64,000 nucleotides of DNA from Amyelois transitella (GCF_032362555.1 NC_083534.1:2837001-2901000), one strand, 5' to 3'. Positions 41,101 to 50,424 are shown, counted from the stretch's first letter. Notes: generated from the sequence alone by a model not told the origin. Numbers and translations: made by a program.

Positions 41101-44085
41101 TTGATATCTCGTACTCACTTCGAGGCTAACTCGCTCAGTATAATATGTCCCGTAGATATATTTATTTTTATAATATCATTATCTCACTTGCGACATGTCA
41201 CGTTCCAGGTGTGCACAGAGGGCAGGCTGATACTGGAGTTCACGTTCGACGACCTGATGCGGATCAAGTCCTGGCACATGGCGGTGCGCGCCCACCGCGA
41301 GCTGATCCCGCGGCAGGCGGTGCACCCGCCCGACCACGCCGCGCTCGACCAGCTCTCGAAGAACATCACCCGGCAGGGGATCACCAACTCCACTTTAAAT
41401 TATCTTAGGGTGAGTCTCTGCTGGCTCCATGCTCTCCTGGTACCCAAAAGGCGGGTAAGAGAATAAGCACATTTGGCTAGTACAGCTTTTACCATGAGCC
41501 AACCCATTTGGAATGACTCCCAAAAGTTGGGGAGCCGTGACAGTTCCCCTGAAAAGGTTGCGGAGGGTCAGACGGGAGTCCGTCCTTGTAAAAACCTGAC
41601 TTTCAATACAGAATCATGTTCAAGGCGCGCCCCGGGCTCCTCTCCAGAGAGGTGAGGATGCAACTGAAGGTAGGGACAAAAACAAAATAAAATACTTTAA
41701 CTGTTAAATCTACTTTATACCATATTATTTTACATTGCATGTTGTCGAAGCAAATTTTGTTTAATGATAAGGCTTTATATTCATTTGCATGAAAACTTTT
41801 ACCAAGATTAAAAGTTTTTTTTTAAATTACACAGTATTGCAACATATGTAATTCCTAGAATGGCCGCGTGGCATGTTGCGCCCGAGACAGGATTAAGACA
41901 GCATTTGTGCCCAATGCACAAATTATTTATAAGTTTTCATATAATACCGCCTGCCATCGTCTTTGCCGTGTTCTGAGGGGTTAGTGCGAGTTTTACTCGA
42001 TCAAACGCATCGAGCAAGTGAACGCGAGTTTGTATCGAGTTGTAGTCCCATCGCGTTACCACTAGATGGCGCTGATCAAATCACATACAAAATGCGTTTA
42101 TTTGCTCGACGCGTATGATCGAGTGAAACTCGCACTAACCCCTCTGTTGTATTTCTGTGTACAAAATCTGTGTGAGTGAACGATAAATGTGAGTCTGTGA
42201 AAATTTGACTTTACATCCTACGGCGCTACCACCTCCTAACAGTTTCGCGTATTCATTATTTCTCTCTCTTATTTCCAGTTATGCGTGATCTTAGAACCTA
42301 TGCAGGAACTGATGTCGAGGCACAAGGCGTACGCGCTCTCGCCTCGGGACTGCCTCAAGACCACGCTCTTCCAAAAGTGGCAGCGGATGGTGGCGCCTCC
42401 TGGTCAGTATGACTCCTTGGTATACTTTATTACTAGAGTACACCCTGGTACTTTATTACTAGAGTATGCTCTGGTGGTGAAACTAATACGTATATACATA
42501 CATAAAAATCACGCCTCTTTCCCGGAGGGGTAGGCAGAGACTACCTTCTTCCACTTGCCACGATCTCTGCATACTTCCTTCGCTTCATCCACACACCAAG
42601 ATTCCCAGGGTGTTCTACTAGAGAACACCCTGGTACTTTATTACTAGAGTATGCTCTGGTGGTGAAACTAGTACGTACCGCGGGAATTTCGAGAAATCTC
42701 CTTGTCGCGCGACTTAGAACTAACACTCCGAATCTCTAGACCTAGGTTTGGGTCTGTGCGTTGGTATCTTAGGTCTTCAGCATCTTCTTTTATATGTATA
42801 ACTGGCGACCCGCCCAAGCTTCGCACTTGTCGAATTTATAGAATAAATCTCCCTCGGAAAATCCTGATTTGATGAATCCTAAAGTAAGACTAACACGATT
42901 TAGGATCATGTTTAAAAATGCGAACTCCGGGCTCCTCACAGGAAAAAGATCCGCCTGGCGTTCGTCTCAATTGCGCTTTCCAAAACAGATATCGACTGAT
43001 GGCTGTAAATTACATACAATTGAAGTTTTAGATCTACGTTTGTAACTATTACTGGATGGAAATTGTATCCAATAAAATGTCTCTAGAGAAATCGTATGTT
43101 AAGAATAGATTATATTCTAAATAAATAAGTATTGCCCTTGTACCAAATTTCTTATTGTTTTTTCTCAAGGAAAATACTATAAGAAATTTGTAATTTTTTA
43201 ATTTTTCTCAAGGTAAAAACAATAAGGAATTACATTAATAAAATAATAAATAAATTAATATTATTTTTCAGAGTCGCAAAGGCCGGCCAGCAAGCGTCGC
43301 AAGCGCAAGGGCAGCGCAGGCGCAAACGCAGCGCCGCCCGCGCCCGCCAAGAAACGATCGCCCGGACCAAATTTCAGCCTCGCCTCACAGGTATCATCCC
43401 TCTACTCTTTAATTTTTATTCATACATACATATATAATACGTCGTTATTCCTTACGGGGTAGACAGAGCCAACAGTCTCACAAAGACTGAAAGGCCACGT
43501 TCAGCTGTATGGCTTAAAGATGGAATTGAGATTTAAATAGTGACAGGTTGCTAACCCATCGCCCTAAAGAAGAATACCAAGTTAATAAGCCTATCTTTTA
43601 GTCGCCTTGTTCGACATCCATGAAAAATAGATGTAGTGGTCCTATACTTTAATGCTGGGAACCACACGGAACATTCTCTCATTTTCAAGTTATTTTACAA
43701 TTGCTTTTGACTCTCTTTACTCTCCACTTTGTCCTCAACTACTGGTATCAACGGTCCAAGGTGCTATCCACGAACAAGGAGGCAATGTCTATATCTCCCC
43801 GTGACCAGAATCCAAAACTGACCCTGATCATCCAAACTGTAGTCCATATCAAGAAGGAACTCAACGTCAGGAGACCGGTGTGATGGCGAATTGAAATGCA
43901 AATGTTTCCTTTGATTTCAGGACGTGATGGTAGTAGGCGAGCCGTCGCTAATGGGCGGCGAGTTCGGCGACGAGGACGAGCGGCTGATCACGCGGCTCGA
44001 GAACACGCAGTACGAGGGCGACGGCGTGGAGTGGAGCGCCCCGCCGCCCGCGTCCCCCGCCAAGACGCCGCCCGGCCCGCACTGA
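32173..44085 (+). CDS. Chi: Chip/LDB1, LIM-domain-binding cofactor (short isoform and common exons)
   Basis: Exons: 32173-32339 (1b), 36053-36128, 37664-37766, 39504-39676, 41209-41409, 42279-42402, 43272-43390 and 43921-44085. All phases fit and give 375 residues (454 with exon 1a); human LDB1 has about 411. The nuclear adaptor dimerises and bridges LIM-homeodomain and other factors between enhancers and promoters. Exon 1b ends PPPIYHPIPDPYF. The dimerisation domain runs from RRHAPYFGQPDYRVYELNKR through DNLWWDAFATEFFEDD and RYFRSIYEGG to RLCVILEPMQELMSRHKAY. A nuclear localisation signal (SKRRKRK) is in exon 7. The LIM-interaction domain DVMVVGEPSLMGGEFGDEDE is in exon 8. The C-terminus after it is short and proline-rich. 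Introns are packed with repeats. Confidence 0.96.
32510..32880 (-). repeat. SINE D copy, long
   Basis: Minus orientation. It runs from the GTCCCGGTTGCATCCTTACC block through CAGGGGAACCTAACCCGTAT to the tRNA-like head near ATTCGACCACCGACGCTCGA. It is the longest copy here and defines the family's layout. A shorter minus body lies at 33105-33250. Confidence 0.82.
33437..34101. repeat. two family A copies, opposite orientation
   Basis: 33437-33592 is a minus, tail-truncated copy. 33851-34101 is a plus copy with a shortened hairpin end (GTGTTCCCGGCACC) and an intact tail. Confidence 0.85.
34677..34938 (+). mobile_element. family H copy, full length
   Basis: Start TATACTAAAATTAGGTATGA, end GACGAAGTCGCGGGCACAGC. 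Just left (34495-34640) the phrase GGCGTTAAATTCGT recurs in diverged form, and a related phrase is at 2820-2870, so a further unnamed repeat is likely. Confidence 0.8.
35635..35910 (+). repeat. family A copy with tail fold-back
   Basis: A plus copy from GTGCCGTGTGGTTTTTAGCA. At 35845-35894 its tail CCCCGTGAGGGATAGAGATG turns back on itself into a minus tail, around the loop TTCT. Confidence 0.87.
36141..36668. repeat. two family A copies, converging hairpin ends
   Basis: 36141-36396 is minus and begins 13 bases after the exon 2 donor of Chip. 36437-36668 is plus. Their hairpin ends face each other across about 40 bases. Confidence 0.9.
37098..37230 (+). repeat. family A fragment
   Basis: Tail half only: ACCTGTCTCTATTTGAATCT to GATATAAACGTGATAACATC. 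Confidence 0.8.
37328..37601 (-). repeat. family A copy with hairpin-end fold-back
   Basis: A full minus copy ends in the stem-loop GTGCCGGGAGCCACACGGCAC, then continues CAATACAAAAAAGAATAGG, which is the start of a plus copy. The arms 37543-37567 and 37577-37601 are complementary with one mismatch around a 9-base loop. Chip exon 3 starts 63 bases later. Confidence 0.92.
37812..38420 (+). repeat. SINE D copy split by a nested family A copy
   Basis: The SINE D head (GGTGGTCGAGTCAGTAAGAG, 37820s) and body are interrupted by a family A copy at 37931-38172. The flanks TTATTGTACAT and TTATGTACAT look like its target duplication. The SINE's right end (CCTATCCCAATGGGAGACAG, (ATGT)n) is a family C-type LINE tail. 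Confidence 0.83.
38709..38962 (+). repeat. family A copy, near full length
   Basis: Hairpin end GTGCCGTGTGGTTCCTGGCA and a typical tail. Short deletions in the middle. Confidence 0.9.
39126..39365 (+). repeat. SINE B copy, best preserved
   Basis: It has a perfect-looking A-box region (TGGCGCAGCGGTAGTACGC) and B box (GGGTTCGAATCCCGG), then the conserved body and an A/T-rich end. It serves as the reference copy of the family. Confidence 0.93.
39698..40185 (+). repeat. family A copy, hAT-like fragment and family G copy in series
   Basis: Family A (39698-39893) starts 21 bases after the Chip exon 4 donor and is cut at GAACGTGGC. TAGGGTTGCCATCCGTCCGG at 39890 resembles a hAT terminal end. A family G copy (39973-40183) follows, ending at GAAGTCGCGGTCGGCC. 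Confidence 0.75.
40318..40490 (-). repeat. family C LINE tail
   Basis: ATCACGCCTCTTCCCTGGAG then GGTAGGCAGAGACTACAGTC, as at 12700-12760 but on the minus strand. Confidence 0.7.
40933..41170 (+). repeat. SINE B copy next to the Chip exon 5 acceptor
   Basis: A plus copy with A and B boxes. It ends about 38 bases before the exon at 41209, so the branch point and tract of that intron lie in or right beside SINE sequence. Confidence 0.87.
41515..41665 (+). repeat. SINE D body fragment
   Basis: It has AAAGGTTGCGGAGGGTCAGA and GCCCCGGGCTCCTCTCCAGA, close to the Chip exon 5 donor. Confidence 0.75.
41975..42144. mobile_element. MITE of about 170 bp in Chip intron
   Basis: The terminal inverted repeats begin GAGGGGTTAGTGCGAGTTTT and end AAACTCGCACTAACCCCTC. 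Near the right end GATCGAGTGAAACTCG mirrors CGAGTTTTACTCGATC. The family is not assigned and no clear target duplication was seen. Confidence 0.78.
42440..42676. repeat. 52-bp direct repeats around a family C fragment
   Basis: ACACCCTGGTACTTTATTAC...GGTGAAACTAxTACGTA occurs at 42440-42491 and 42625-42676. Between them is a minus family C LINE tail (42487-42602). This is a local duplication in the intron after Chip exon 6. Confidence 0.85.
43421..43672 (-). repeat. family A copy
   Basis: A minus copy that begins 30 bases after the Chip exon 7 donor. The hairpin end is ATGCTGGGAACCACACGGAA. Confidence 0.87.
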
Positions 44086-45110
44086 CGAACCCCCTGCGCC
44101 GGCGCGCTGCCCTGGTACTTGGCGGATATACATAAATAAATATAGGCCGACACGGATAAATTATAATAATGATAATAATTTTGGTGGTTTTATTTCATTT
44201 TTGACTTGACCTACAATCAATACCTGGCCAATGTCTAGCGTCAAGTGCGTCAAGACGGCGCCCGCGCACTGACGAACCGCCCGCCGGGGCACTGATAGGC
44301 CGGCACAGATAAATTATAATAATGATAATAATTTTGGTGGTTTTATTTCATTTTTGACTTGACCTACAATCAATACCTGGCCAATGTCTAGCTGAAGGAG
44401 TCAAGTGCGTTAAGACGCCGCCCGCGCACTGACGAACCGCCCGCCGGGGCACTGATAGGGTGACAGATAAATTATAATAATGATAATAATTTTGGTGGTT
44501 TTATTTCGAGTTTTCTTCATTTTTGACTTGAATTACAATCAATTGATCTTGCACTTTCCTGTACTGATTTTCTATTAAGGAATCTAGCTGAAGGAATCAA
44601 GTGCGTCAAGACGCCGCCCGCGCACTGACGCCCGCCGGGGCACTGATAGGGCGGCACGGATAAATTATAATAATGATAATAATTTTGGTGGTTCCATTTC
44701 GAGTTTTCTTCATTTTTGACTTCACCTACAATCAATACGTAGCCAATGTCTAGCTGAAGGAGTCAAGTGCGTCAAGACGCCGCCCGCGCACTGACGAACC
44801 GCCCGCCGGGGCACTGATAGGGCGGCACGGATAAATTATAACAATGATAATAATTTTGGTGGTTTTATTTCGAGTTTCCTTCATTTTTGACTTGAACTAC
44901 AATCAATTGATCTTGCACTTTCCTGTACTGATTTTCTATTAAGGAGGCTAGCTGAAGGAATCGAGTGCGTCAAAACGCCGCCCGCGTACTGACGAACGTC
45001 CTGCCGGGGCACTGCCCTGGTCCTTGGCGAATATATATATATAAATATAGGCAGACATGGATAAATTAAAATAATCATATGTAATAATTTCGGTGGTTTT
45101 TTATTCAAGT
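44063..45110 (+). repeat. tandem array of partial copies of the Chip 3' end
   Basis: Units begin AAGACGCCGCCCG... at 44062 (the genuine last codons and 3' UTR), 44251, 44412, 44607, 44775 and 44967. Periods are about 160-195 bp. Each repeats the stop-codon region (CGCACTGACGAAC), a GATAAATTATAATAATGATA block and TTTTGGTGGTTTTATTTC. Only the first and last keep CTGCCCTGGTxCTTGGCG and the ATAAATATAGG block that carries the likely polyadenylation signal. The copies are not coding because no acceptor or upstream exon portion is duplicated. Confidence 0.9.
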
Positions 45111-45282
45111 TTGTTGGTAATTTGAGGGGACCTGCGCCGGCGCTGTTTCCTCGTAGACATAGTCTTTATCAGGAGTAGACAGAGCCAGTCACAGAACTCA
45201 AAGGCCAAGTTTAGGATTTTTTTTGGATGTAAACATGTAAAAGTAGGTAAAAATAACACCACATTGATAAATAATGATTTTA

Positions 45283-46211
45283 TTAACTTTTAACCCCGTC
45301 CATGTGTTGCTTATGCCTGTTTATGCAGTCCTTGAAATCATTCACCTCTCTCTGGCACTTCCTCCAATCTTTGGTTGTAGCTATACATTCCTGGAAAACA
45401 AAAATATATATGAATCTAGTAACTAACTCCATCCCGGAGCTTCACTTCTATGTGTTATTTATATTTCCCATATAGGTACTAAATCTCATCAAAATCTGAC
45501 AAGTAATTTAATGAGAAAAGCTAACAAACATACACATACATCCAACCTTATGACAAAATTGTTAGTTGGATAGGATTGTAATATGCCTTCAGCTTTTTCT
45601 TAAAAAGAAATCGCATTCCTTTGGGTATTTTTTGGATTATTGTAAGTACAATGAGAGGAGTCTCATTAGTACTTCCTCATGTTTACGGAACTTAGTAAAA
45701 GTTATTTGTTTTTTAATCCTGGCGTTAGATCCAGATCTAACGCCAGGATTAAAAAACAAATAACTTGAGAGGATACCACAGTCCGTGTTTGACTAAAATT
45801 CTGGATTGGGTAAGTGTTTTAACATCAAGTGACCCGGTCTGACCTCTAGAATAATTGGAGCGAAATCCCACATTACATCATGGTTATACTGCACTTGTCA
45901 GAAAGTTAAGGTTTCCTCAAAATGTTTTCCCTCATTCCACAATGGTTATAGCACTTACCAATGAAAAGTCAGAAAAGACTCATTGGCGACTGAAATAGGA
46001 TTTGCCTTACGCATTTTCAGGTTCGCAGGTTCTTATGGAATTCAAGGACGAAATCTGGAGTTATCTAAATTGCTGAAATCCTCGGCATTTGAAGTTAAAG
46101 CATTACCTGCACTTTATAGTGAAGTTCCAAGCATCCCGCCTTTTTCAATTTCGCTTCCACAGGGTCATCGTCGTTGTCGATTGCCACTCGTTCATGCGAT
46201 TTTATGGTCAT
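45283..46211 (-). CDS. COA4: COA4 (CHCHD8), cytochrome c oxidase assembly factor
   Basis: Two exons (46107-46211 and 45283-45390) join in phase 0 and give 70 residues. The protein is a small twin-CX9C protein of the mitochondrial intermembrane space needed for complex IV assembly; import is through the MIA40 disulfide relay. Cysteines 27/37 and 47/57 form the two CX9C pairs (AGCLELHYKVQEC and KCQREVNDFKDC). DPVEAKLKKAGC and DWRKCQ match human COA4 in pattern. It is shorter than human COA4 (87), lacking most of the C-terminal tail. The stop TAA overlaps an AATAAA signal. It is convergent with Chip across the tandem array and in line with SSR4. ATCGATT motifs near 46324 and 46350 resemble DREF sites. 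Confidence 0.9.
45699..45766. repeat. perfect 33-bp inverted repeat with a 2-nt loop
   Basis: The arms 45699-45731 and 45734-45766 are exactly complementary; the centre reads GTTAGATC-CA-GATCTAAC. It lies in the COA4 intron. A SINE D-like scrap follows at about 45785-45850. Confidence 0.97.
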
Positions 46212-46716
46212 TTTCCTTTAAATTTATTTTGACTAGATTTTTACTTTGAAATCAAAACAAAACAATGAAAATAACCTCAAAATATCAGCTGTTTAGCTGT
46301 CATTTAAAGTTTTGGCGAATAAAATCGATTCCATACGTACATATTTTTATCGATTAATATTTTTCCTATTTAAAACTATTTATCAACTATTCAATCATTC
46401 TAAATGAATTAAATGGGCTACCGATTTATGTTTTTTCTGAGGAAAATGATTTTTATTTTCCCTAAACTTACATACATACATAAAAAAACGCCTTTCTTCG
46501 GAGGGGTATTTAGAGATTAAATCTTGGGCACTCGCCGCGATCTTCCCCTAAACTTTACGAGCCCGTCTATCCCTAAAATTTACTTCAGGATGATCTTCCG
46601 CTTACAGTCTGCTTAGCATTACTGGACACAATTAATTTTACAAATCAATATCATAGAATAAAACACATTTTAAAAAATATGTAAATTTAATTAAATAAAA
46701 TTAAAGAACAATTTAT

Positions 46717-48225
46717 TTAAGCTAGGATCTTGCTTTTGTTGCGAAGCGCGACATACGCAACGAAGATTGAGGTGACGGTGGCAAGTAGTTCAGAGTTCAC
46801 ATAGGGACCAGAGTAACCTGTAAAAAAAAACAAAAAAAGGTTTACACTATTTATGCCTAAATTACAATATTTTTTTACATTTAGTTAAGTTAACACAATG
46901 TTTGTGTAACTTCTGATTTTATTCATCAGAGTACCTAAGTACCTCTCTCTCTCTAGTACAGGAAAATACATAGATAGGCAAACACTAAAGATAAAGACTC
47001 ACACTTGATACAATTCTTACATAAATACATATGCTCACGTCTATATCCCTTGCGAGGTAGACATAGCCAACAGTCTTGAAAAGACTGAATGGCCATGTTC
47101 AGCTATTTGGCTTAATGATAACAATTCTTACTTGATTCAATTAGTTCAATGCTTTTTCAGGTCTATACTTATTAGTTTCATACATACATACATATGGTCA
47201 CGTCTATATCCCTTGCAGGGTAGACATAGCCAACAGTCTTGAAAAGACTGAATGGCCATGTTCAGCTATTTGGCTTAATGATAACAATTCTTACTTGATT
47301 CAATTAGTTCAATGCTTTTTCAGGTCTATACTTATTGGTTACATACATACATACATATGGTCACGTCTATATCCCTTGCAGGGTAGACAGAGCCAACAGT
47401 CTTGAAAAGACTGAATGGCCACATTCAGCTATTTGGCTTAATGATAGAATTGAGATTCAAATAGTGACAGGTTGCTAGTTGTATTATTGACTTATTAGTT
47501 GTATTTGTTTATTAAAATTGGTATATTTTATGAACAAAGAATTATTGATGGATTGTGCTGTAGACCTATGTACCACATAGATGAAGATTTGGAGCACAGG
47601 GAAAGAAAATCTAGGTTTTAGTTATGCTGATTCATAAAGATATATACATATATTCTGTACTTACTGCCTGGGTGTTGTAATTCAATAGCAAGCATTGGAG
47701 CCACTTCAGCTGCGGGGTCAGCTCGGCGAGCGCGTCTTAGAGAAGCCCAGCCTTCCTCGTCCAGAATATGGACTTTGTGAGTTCCTGAGCGAGCCTTGGC
47801 AGGTTCCTCAGTCCAAGAAACCTGAAACATGTCATTTCGAGATATTGAGATTGAATATTAGTTTCCCACTGTCATTTTGAAGTTATAATTTTCTCTACAT
47901 CTGTCCACACAAAAGAAACTGGCTTTATCTAGAATGTCAAAAATTTTGTGTTAACATTTTGGAAATTACTAACCTGGTACTTGTTAGTGCCAATTCGGGC
48001 CGCTGCCAGTGGTTTTCCTTCAACTTCTGCATACAAAGCATAGTTTTCAGGCAATTCGTTGTCACATTTCAGCGTAAATTCAGTAATATATGCGATTTGT
48101 GTTACGATTGTGGCATCTAAACTGGTGAATGAAGCTGCCTCGACTTTTGGGTTTTTGCAGCTTTCGGATAAGGCCCTCCCGCAGAATGTGATAAGGAATA
48201 AAGAAATAAAGTATTTTGTGACCAT
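46717..48225 (-). CDS. SSR4: translocon-associated protein subunit delta (TRAP-delta)
   Basis: Three exons (47974-48225, 47665-47821, 46717-46817) give 169 residues; human SSR4 has 173. It is a subunit of the TRAP complex beside the Sec61 channel and an ER type I membrane protein. The signal peptide covers residues 1-21. C23 and C54 are in position for the conserved luminal disulfide. NYALYAEVEGK and TNKYQVSWTEE match the family's MALYADVGGK and GRYQVSW. The C-terminal segment GPYVNSELLATVTSIFVAYVAL is the membrane anchor, followed by a short basic tail. The AATAAA signal overlaps the last base of the stop. It shares an 864-bp divergent promoter region with METTL17. Confidence 0.94.
47022..47482 (-). 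repeat. family A fragment repeated three times in tandem
   Basis: Copies begin at about 47022, 47182 and 47341. The first two carry the same ~60-bp downstream segment (ACAATTCTTACTTGATTCAA to GGTCTATACTTATT), so this is a segmental duplication, not three insertions. It lies in SSR4 intron 2. Confidence 0.88.
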
Positions 48226-49089
48226 TTTGAAGTCTTCAAAAAACGTTTGTGACTTAGAAATATGAATAAAACTTAGCTCAGTTCAACTGAGCGGAGCGAG
48301 GACTTTCCACGTATTTTAGATTGCGTTCGGAAGTTATGTTGCTTAATTTTGTAAATTGGTAAAAAAAATACTGTAATTTTTATTTTAAAGTGTAAAAAAC
48401 ACAATGTATAATACAGTAACGTGCTTATGTACTATAGGACAGATGTAAATAACAACGTACGAAAGTAAAAATAAATATAATTAATTATTTTAAAATCAAG
48501 AGTGTAATAATATCAATTGTCAAAGTTTCTGAACGTATCACGATTCAAACGTCGACGATGACGTGCATAGTAGTAAAGTGACGTGTGAAGAAATCGTTGC
48601 ATTCACAAACCAAAACTTTAGGAATTGGTAGAAATAGATAGACTAGGATCAATAGGATACTAGAATAAAAGTAAATAAATATATACGTAATTTTCCAGTA
48701 AATAAAGTTAATGGGAGGTGTGCTTGATACATTTTATATGATATTTTGTAGTTTGGATTACATACTTTCGATTTGACACAAAAAAGGAACGCATCGGAAA
48801 TGGCTCTTTCCATCCAACTGTCACAATGAGAACTGGACTTTACTGACATTGACATGTTTTTATTTTATCACAATCTGTCGTGCGGGTGCCATGCGTATTT
48901 AACAAATCAGAAAATGCGTGTTTTTACCATATTATTAAATTGATACTTTCTTTTTAAAATTATTTTATTTGACGACGACCTTAGGTACCTACAACTTCTT
49001 ACTAATTAAAATCAGTATTTAAAAAATGTGCCCAAATCTTATTTGAATTCGTTTGTTTCAGGATCTGTTTACGATTTGTAGTCACAAAA
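48226..49089. promoter_or_regulatory. divergent promoter region, SSR4/METTL17
   Basis: Two TGACGTG motifs (48559-48565, 48579-48585) are spaced 20 bp apart and match the core of UPR elements bound by XBP1/ATF6. CTCAGTTCAACTGAG (48278-48292) is a palindrome that offers an insect initiator, TCAGTT, to the minus strand about 60 bases before the SSR4 ATG. No TATA box is evident. Confidence 0.45.
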
Positions 49090-50424
49090 ATGTTTAGGAA
49101 AGTAAGGTTTACGATTTCTTGTGCTAGTTATTCTACCCGTCTTCAAATAGACTCAAGATTAATGCCAAGTTTCGGATCAAATGAATATAAACCTAGAAAA
49201 CATCCGGGGACAGCCCGAATAAAAATTGCAACCATACCTCCAGATATTCAGAAAGCCATTTACCTAATTCTAGAAGATAATGGAGGACGAGCTTTATACC
49301 AGGACAGCCTTAAACTAAGTAATTATCTCCGCTCTAGACAATTACCCCCAGAAGATGCAGACATACATGAAAAAACCGTTAAAATTCACAACAATGTATC
49401 CAAACAAGTATTTTCAAAAATTGATAAAGACTTAACGCCAGAGGAAGTTGAAATGTACACCAAACGTATAGAAACATCAGTATTTAATATCTTAAAGAAA
49501 AATGTTTATCGTTGGGGAAACATTTCATATGACAAAGCAACATGCTTGCAATATTTAATGTCCAGAGCAGCCCCTGAGTATGCAATTTTGGTTCGTGTTC
49601 TTGATGAAATTAAAAAAAAAGATATTAACTTTAAACCAAGGAGTTTCTTTGACTTTGGTTCTGGGGTTGGCACAGGCACGTGGGCTGTGAACACATTCTG
49701 GAAAGGAGATATATTTGAATACTTTTGTGTAGATACGGCACAACCTATGCATGACTTAGCAAGACTGATACTGTGCAGTGGTAGAGATAATGTAGAATTA
49801 CCTTACAAAGGTTATTTCCAGCGACAATTCCTTCCAGCGTCTACTGATTTAAAATATGACATAGTATTATCCGCATTCACATTATTCGAAATGCCCGATA
49901 TGAAGACAAGGTTGGAAACTATACAGAAATTGTGGAATAAAACTGACAATTATTTAATAATCATTGAGCATGGGTCTAATGCTGGCTTTAGAGTTGTAAA
50001 TGAGGCTAGAGAATTTGTTCTTAACCTTCCTAGAGAGAACAATCCAAAGCAAATAGTCAATAATCAAAATGGTTACGCATTTTCCCCATGTCCGAATGAT
50101 AATGTGTGTCCTCGGTATTTAGAACAAGAATCTCCATGCAATTTTCTAATGAAGTACGAATCGCTGAGTTTTCCGTCAAAATCTGAAGTGTCTGCTGATT
50201 TGTTCTCGTATGTAATTTTAAAGAAAGGTGTTCGGCCTTCAGATGATCCGCAATGGCCGAGAGTGGTCCGAGCTCCTATAGTACGTTCAGGTCACACAAT
50301 TTGTAGGTTATGCACGGCCCAAGGGCAGTTGAAAGAAGTTATATTTTCTAAGTCTAAGTATGACCAAACAACTTATAGATGTGCAAGGTCTTGCAATTGG
50401 GGAGATGAGTTGCCTGTAAAATAA
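49090..50424 (+). CDS. METTL17: METTL17, mitochondrial methyltransferase-like ribosome assembly factor
   Basis: A single exon encodes 444 residues of the METTL17/Rsm22 family, which acts on the mitochondrial small ribosomal subunit. The N-terminus is basic and serine-rich (MFRKVRFTISCASYSTRL), as expected of a presequence. The class I SAM-binding motif FDFGSGVGTGTWA lies near residues 186-198. Post-motif segments are CVDTAQPM and IVLSAFTLFEM. Cysteines at about 334, 340 and 349 (CPNDNVC, PCNF) fit the Fe-S cluster motif described for human METTL17. CRLC and CARSC pairs close the C-terminus. The ATG is the first after a short leader. It stands divergent to SSR4. An intronless form is notable next to its neighbours, but no poly(A) remnant suggests a retrocopy. 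Confidence 0.93.
   Translation: MFRKVRFTISCASYSTRLQIDSRLMPSFGSNEYKPRKHPGTARIKIATIPPDIQKAIYLILEDNGGRALYQDSLKLSNYLRSRQLPPEDADIHEKTVKIHNNVSKQVFSKIDKDLTPEEVEMYTKRIETSVFNILKKNVYRWGNISYDKATCLQYLMSRAAPEYAILVRVLDEIKKKDINFKPRSFFDFGSGVGTGTWAVNTFWKGDIFEYFCVDTAQPMHDLARLILCSGRDNVELPYKGYFQRQFLPASTDLKYDIVLSAFTLFEMPDMKTRLETIQKLWNKTDNYLIIIEHGSNAGFRVVNEAREFVLNLPRENNPKQIVNNQNGYAFSPCPNDNVCPRYLEQESPCNFLMKYESLSFPSKSEVSADLFSYVILKKGVRPSDDPQWPRVVRAPIVRSGHTICRLCTAQGQLKEVIFSKSKYDQTTYRCARSCNWGDELPVK

Noticed and set aside
44517-45108. Minus-strand frames with a repeated RKSVQESARSID phrase
   Set aside because: The phrase is repeated because the DNA is the Chip 3'-end tandem array; the shared peptide reflects duplication, not a gene family.
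48649-48855. 68-residue minus-strand frame upstream of SSR4
   Set aside because: It lies in the divergent promoter region and resembles no protein; base use is like intergenic DNA.
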